A stretch of DNA of 64,000 nucleotides. Source: Phycisphaerae bacterium. Its GTDB lineage: Bacteria; Planctomycetota; Phycisphaerae; Tepidisphaerales; Tepidisphaeraceae. The DNA is taken from NCBI GenBank assembly GCA_026004655.1, contig BPJO01000004.1, positions 1 to 64,000 of the forward strand, in the 5' to 3' direction. Positions within the stretch are counted from its first letter, which is position 1; each line of letters begins with the position of its first letter. Under the pieces are notes generated by a model. The model did not search any database, had not been told where the DNA came from, and worked only from the letters and a program-made list of their open reading frames with translations. The translations under genes were made by a program, and so were the position numbers. Below are positions 60,301 through 64,000 of this stretch, piece by piece.

Positions 60301-61773
60301 ATGTTTGAACAATATCATGTAGGGAACGTGTTTGATGAGATGTTCATCGAACCGGGCAAACCGCGTCGGCATTATGCTCCGATCGTCCAGCGGTTGTCGG
60401 ATATGGATATCGACGCCTTTGAACGTCGACGACGGATGGCTGACGTTTTGTTTCGAAACCAGGGGATCACGTTCACGGTTTATTCAGACAAACGGGGCGT
60501 TGAAAAGATTTTCCCTTTTGATCTGGTTCCTCGCATTATTCCCGCAGACGAGTGGGAATTGCTCGAACGGGGACTGACCCAGCGGATTACCGCACTAAAC
60601 CTGTTCTGCCAGGATATTTACCACGAACAGAGGATCCTGCGAGAAAAAATTATAGATCCTTATCTCATTTACGCTGCCAAGAGTTTCCGACGCGAAATGA
60701 TCGGGGTACACGTCCCGAAAAACGTGTATATCCACATTTGTGGTACCGATCTGGTTCGAGGCATCGACGGGAAATATTACGTCCTGGAGGATAACGGGCG
60801 GACGCCTTCGGGAGTGTCGTATGTTCTGGAAAATCGGGCGGTCATGAAACGCGTCTTCCCGGCCGTCTTTAACCAGTACCGTGTCCGGGCGATCGAAGAT
60901 TATCCTTACAATCTACTTCACACGATGCGTTACGTCGCACCGGTTCACGCGATCGATCCCACGTGTGTGATCTTGACCCCGGGAATTTACAACTCGGCCT
61001 ATTTTGAACACACCTTTTTAGCACGTCAGATGGGGGTCGATCTGGTCGAGGGTCAGGATCTGGTGGTGGAAAACGGTTTTGTGTACATGCGCACCACAGC
61101 CGGTCTGAGACGGGTGGATGTGATTTATCGACGACTGGACGACGACTTCCTCGACCCGTTGTGCTTCCGAGAGGACTCGGTCTTAGGAGTGGCAGGTCTT
61201 ATGAACGCTTACCGTGTCGGAAATGTCGCTTTGGTCAACGCGGTGGGAACCGGAGTCGCCGACGATAAGGCGATCTACCCATTTGTCCCGGACATGATCC
61301 GATTTTATCTGTCACAGGAACCGATCCTGGAAAACGTCCCGACTTACATCTGTGCCCGAGAAGAGGATCGCAAGTATGTTCTGGAAAATCTGGACAAACT
61401 GGTGGTTAAATCGACCAACGAATCCGGGGGATATGGGATGCTGATGGGTCATCAGGCGACGGAATCGCAGCGGGAAGAGTTCAGAGAAAAAATACTCAAA
61501 GAACCCCGCGATTTCATCGCCCAACCGGTAGTCGAATTATCACAGCACCCCAGTTTTTGCGACGGAACAAATGTCATTTCAGGGGACGGGTCAAGATGTT
61601 TTGAAGGTCGTCGAGTGGATCTAAGACCTTACATCCTTTACGGAGAAAAAGTTATCGTGATGCCAGGGGGGTTGACACGGGTTGCGCTGAGGCGGGGATC
61701 GTTGGTCGTCAATTCTTCTCAGGGAGGGGGTTCCAAGGACACTTGGGTGCTAGAAGACGAGGAGCAATCATGA
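60301..61773 (+). CDS. Circularly permuted ATP-grasp type 2 protein
   Basis: 490 residues of the DUF404/DUF407 pair. [46 protein letters not shown] (nucleotide/metal site) and [17 protein letters not shown] are clear. The family is predicted to form amide or peptide bonds and travels with alpha-E, transglutaminase and Anbu genes, as here. Its stop overlaps the next gene's start by four bases. Confidence 0.9.
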   Translation: MFEQYHVGNVFDEMFIEPGKPRRHYAPIVQRLSDMDIDAFERRRRMADVLFRNQGITFTVYSDKRGVEKIFPFDLVPRIIPADEWELLERGLTQRITALNLFCQDIYHEQRILREKIIDPYLIYAAKSFRREMIGVHVPKNVYIHICGTDLVRGIDGKYYVLEDNGRTPSGVSYVLENRAVMKRVFPAVFNQYRVRAIEDYPYNLLHTMRYVAPVHAIDPTCVILTPGIYNSAYFEHTFLARQMGVDLVEGQDLVVENGFVYMRTTAGLRRVDVIYRRLDDDFLDPLCFREDSVLGVAGLMNAYRVGNVALVNAVGTGVADDKAIYPFVPDMIRFYLSQEPILENVPTYICAREEDRKYVLENLDKLVVKSTNESGGYGMLMGHQATESQREEFREKILKEPRDFIAQPVVELSQHPSFCDGTNVISGDGSRCFEGRRVDLRPYILYGEKVIVMPGGLTRVALRRGSLVVNSSQGGGSKDTWVLEDEEQS

Positions 61774-62780
61774 CCCTCATAGTTGATCCCTCCCAATACC
61801 GTCCTTCGGATACAGGCGAAGCCCGTCCGATGCTTTCGCGGGATGCCGACAGCATGTTCTGGATGGGCAGGTATGTCGAACGGGCCGAACACGTGGCCCG
61901 ACTATTGCGAGTGCACCTGATGCTGTTGACAGACGTAGGGGATTTGACACCGGTGCTTGAGCACCAGATGTGGTTGACCATTTTGTCCTCTATGCGGGCA
62001 GGCAAAGAACCGGAAGGATCAGACCCGGTGTCGGTACGGATTTCACGATACATGACTTTTGATCCGTCCAACCCCTCATCGATTGTCAGTTGTATCGCGC
62101 GTGCACGTGAAAACGCTCGGGCCATTCGAGAGAGTATCTCGTCGGAGATGTGGGAGTGCCTGAACGGCGTTTACCTGTGGATTACCGGCGAAGAGGCCGG
62201 GGCACGGTTTGAGGAATCGCCGGATCAGTTTTACGCCCATATCATGAACAGTTCGATGCTGTTTCAAGGCTTGACCGATCAGACTCTGGCCCATGACCAG
62301 CGATGGTACTTTACCCAGATTGCCAAGTACCTCGAGCGGATCGACGTGACCGCTCGGGTCATTGAAACCCGTTTCGATGTGCTCAGTAAAATGGGGGCCC
62401 AACTCGATCAACCGATCCGCAATATCCATTTGATGGGGGTTTTGCGAAGTTGTTGCAGTCTGGAAAGTTATCGACGTCAACACCTCGCGGATCTCGAAGG
62501 TCAGCGGATCGCGGAGTATCTGATCCTTCAAAAAGACTATCCTCGATCGATTCGGTTCTGTGTCGAACAGCTGCATCGTGCCACGGCAGGGGTCCGGATC
62601 AGCAATGGACAGCACGTTCCGTCGGCGCCGGAACGCATTTTCGGAAGGCTCGAAGCACAACTGGAATATGCGTCGATCGACGAAATTCTCGCTGAGGGAT
62701 TGAACGAATATCTGACCAGGATCGAACAAGCTACCAGCGAAGGATCCGCCGCACTGCAAAAATCATATTTCCTTTACTGA
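61770..62780 (+). CDS. Alpha-E domain protein (DUF403)
   Basis: 336 residues from ATG 61770, overlapping the previous stop as ATGA. The helical domain [28 protein letters not shown] with [23 protein letters not shown] is the alpha-E signature. The function is unknown; it is always near the permuted ATP-grasp enzyme and Anbu. Confidence 0.92.
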   Translation: MTLIVDPSQYRPSDTGEARPMLSRDADSMFWMGRYVERAEHVARLLRVHLMLLTDVGDLTPVLEHQMWLTILSSMRAGKEPEGSDPVSVRISRYMTFDPSNPSSIVSCIARARENARAIRESISSEMWECLNGVYLWITGEEAGARFEESPDQFYAHIMNSSMLFQGLTDQTLAHDQRWYFTQIAKYLERIDVTARVIETRFDVLSKMGAQLDQPIRNIHLMGVLRSCCSLESYRRQHLADLEGQRIAEYLILQKDYPRSIRFCVEQLHRATAGVRISNGQHVPSAPERIFGRLEAQLEYASIDEILAEGLNEYLTRIEQATSEGSAALQKSYFLY

Positions 62781-62814
62781 ACGATAAGGATGACACCCAA
62801 TCGGGGTTTGGTCT

Positions 62815-63849
62815 ATGCTTCTGAAAATCACACACGAAACCGAATTGTCGTACAACGAGCCGATCGTGGAATCGGTCATGGAACTGCGGATGTTTCCCCG
62901 ACAGGAAAACCACCAGCACCGGTTAAGTTTCGAGCTGAAGTTGTCCCCGTACTCGGCCGTCAACAGCTATTTCGATTGGTTGGGTAATACGGTTCATACC
63001 TTCACGGTGAACCAACTCCACCAGTCGATCCGGATTCGTACCACCAGCGTCGTAGAAACCGAACGGATGATGCTTGTCCCTGAAGCCCTTCCCGACACCT
63101 GGCCGATGCAGGAGAACAAGCTGGACTATCGGTTGTGGGACTTTTTGCAGTTCGGGGGACCGGTCGTTGCTTCAGACGCGTTGGCGGATTTGTCCCGGGC
63201 GCTTGCACCCCGGAACGGAATCCGCATCGGCGAGCTGGGACAACGTATGATCCGTCTGATCAACATGCGTTTCGAATACGAGAAAGGGGTGACGACCTCT
63301 GCAAGCCCTGTTACCGAGATCCTCGAACATCGCAAGGGGGTCTGTCAGGATTTCACCCACCTGTTTATCGCGTTGGCCAGATACCTCAAGATCCCTGCCC
63401 GGTATGTTTCCGGGTTGTTGCACCCGGATGATACCGACCGAGAACGTTTCCGTGGGTACACCCAGACCCATGCCTGGGCAGAATTGTATTTTCCTTCCAC
63501 AGGATGGATCGGGTTTGATCCGACTAATTCCTGCATCGCGGGGGAAAACTTTGTCAAGGTAGCGGTCGGGCGTGATTATCGGGATGTACCTCCCAACAAG
63601 GGGTTATATCGTGGTAACGCTAAGGAAACTATTCAGGCAAGCGTACACTCCGAGGTCCTTCAGACGATTCCCAGTGACCTGTTTCCCGAAAAAATTGCAC
63701 CGTTGTCAACATCCGCTTCTCAGAAACCAAGATTCTTCCTTCGGACGGTCAATTCCCACAATCAGGATCACGTACAACAACAGCAACAGGAAAAATCACC
63801 TCTGGTCCAGCAACAACAACAGCAACAGCAATACCGCTTCGACCTCTGA
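62815..63849 (+). CDS. Transglutaminase-like (papain-fold) protein with glutamine-rich tail
   Basis: 344 residues. An N-terminal beta domain (LLKITHETELSYNEPIVESVMEL) precedes the papain-like core with the triad Cys in RKGVCQDFTHLFIALARYL, His in TQTHAWAELYFP and Asp in IGFDPTNS. In this operon type it is predicted to be a peptidase for amide-linked products of the ATP-grasp enzyme. The tail ends in two glutamine runs (five and eight Gln). Confidence 0.9.
   Translation: MLLKITHETELSYNEPIVESVMELRMFPRQENHQHRLSFELKLSPYSAVNSYFDWLGNTVHTFTVNQLHQSIRIRTTSVVETERMMLVPEALPDTWPMQENKLDYRLWDFLQFGGPVVASDALADLSRALAPRNGIRIGELGQRMIRLINMRFEYEKGVTTSASPVTEILEHRKGVCQDFTHLFIALARYLKIPARYVSGLLHPDDTDRERFRGYTQTHAWAELYFPSTGWIGFDPTNSCIAGENFVKVAVGRDYRDVPPNKGLYRGNAKETIQASVHSEVLQTIPSDLFPEKIAPLSTSASQKPRFFLRTVNSHNQDHVQQQQQEKSPLVQQQQQQQQYRFDL
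63775..63831 (+). repeat. CAA/CAG repeat encoding two glutamine runs
   Basis: Five Gln codons at 63775-63789 and eight at 63808-63831, mixed CAA and CAG, lie at the 3' end of the transglutaminase-like gene. Such tracts may change length by slippage. Confidence 0.8.
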
Positions 63850-63910
63850 CGACTTGTAATTCCGTCTACACTTTTGAAAATCCCGATCTATTCAACATTA
63901 GTGACCACAT

Positions 63911-64000
63911 ATGACATACTGTCTGGGCATTATCACCAAATACGGGTTGGTCATGGCATCGGATTCGCGGACCAATGCCGGAAACGATCATTCCAACATC
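63911..64000 (+). CDS. Anbu proteasome-like peptidase, 5' part only
   Basis: The first 30 residues (MTYCLGIITKYGLVMASDSR then TNAG) match Anbu, the ancestral-beta-subunit relative of the 20S proteasome, an N-terminal-nucleophile hydrolase. It is cut by the right edge. It completes the expected operon with the three genes upstream. Confidence 0.85.
   Translation, partial: MTYCLGIITKYGLVMASDSRTNAGNDHSNI

Overview
The window reads as a chromosomal segment of a bacterium of the Planctomycetes/PVC type, and I see no phage or insertion-sequence structure. The best lineage clue is a secreted glycoside-hydrolase-like protein that opens with a LEPR-like motif (FEPLEDRKL, 11762-13438), typical of exported planctomycete proteins. 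A TolC-type lipoprotein, a LolA-like protein and a lipid A acyltransferase-like enzyme fit a Gram-negative envelope. Assignment is by gene content only. At least 18 single-base frame breaks interrupt otherwise well conserved genes, mostly single-base insertions and often in G runs, so the assembly probably carries indel errors. Broken genes are annotated over their repaired extents.

Layout. 1-7 kb: a truncated secreted protein, a membrane VWA/glutamine-amidotransferase-like protein, a TolC-family lipoprotein, a LolA-like protein and a HAD phosphatase. 7-18 kb: recJ, a GT39-type glycosyltransferase, the LEPR-motif hydrolase with a long leader, comEC, a mutarotase-like protein and a DUF502 protein. 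18-24 kb: hpf-ptsN-ptsH-ptsI-rne, a regulatory phosphotransferase set with no sugar permease, ending in a strong terminator. 24-32 kb, minus strand: a polytopic membrane protein, a VWA membrane protein, an ExbB/TolQ homologue, two ExbD/TolR homologues and a large repeat protein, a probable proton-driven envelope machine. 32-37 kb: a response regulator, an Acr3 arsenite permease, a HIRAN-domain protein, and a divergent cas4-cas1 fusion with cas2 but no effector or CRISPR array. 37-41 kb: an OmpA-type lipoprotein, an M16-like protein without the zinc motif, and Ppx/GppA.

41-55 kb is a complete urea-use island. On the minus strand, transcribed from high to low coordinates, come an outer-membrane protein, urtA, a urtB-urtC fusion, urtD, urtE, a HupE/UreJ permease, ureD, fused ureA-ureB and ureC, behind a good sigma-54 promoter match. 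Facing it are ureG and ureF (minus) and hypA, hypB and ureE (plus), which supply nickel delivery. Together they import urea, take up nickel, assemble urease and release ammonium, probably under nitrogen control.

55-64 kb: an LpxL/HtrB-like acyltransferase, an acetate module (ActP symporter, DUF485 partner and acs), and an Anbu-type operon (permuted ATP-grasp, alpha-E, transglutaminase-like, and the start of the Anbu proteasome-like subunit) that runs off the right edge.
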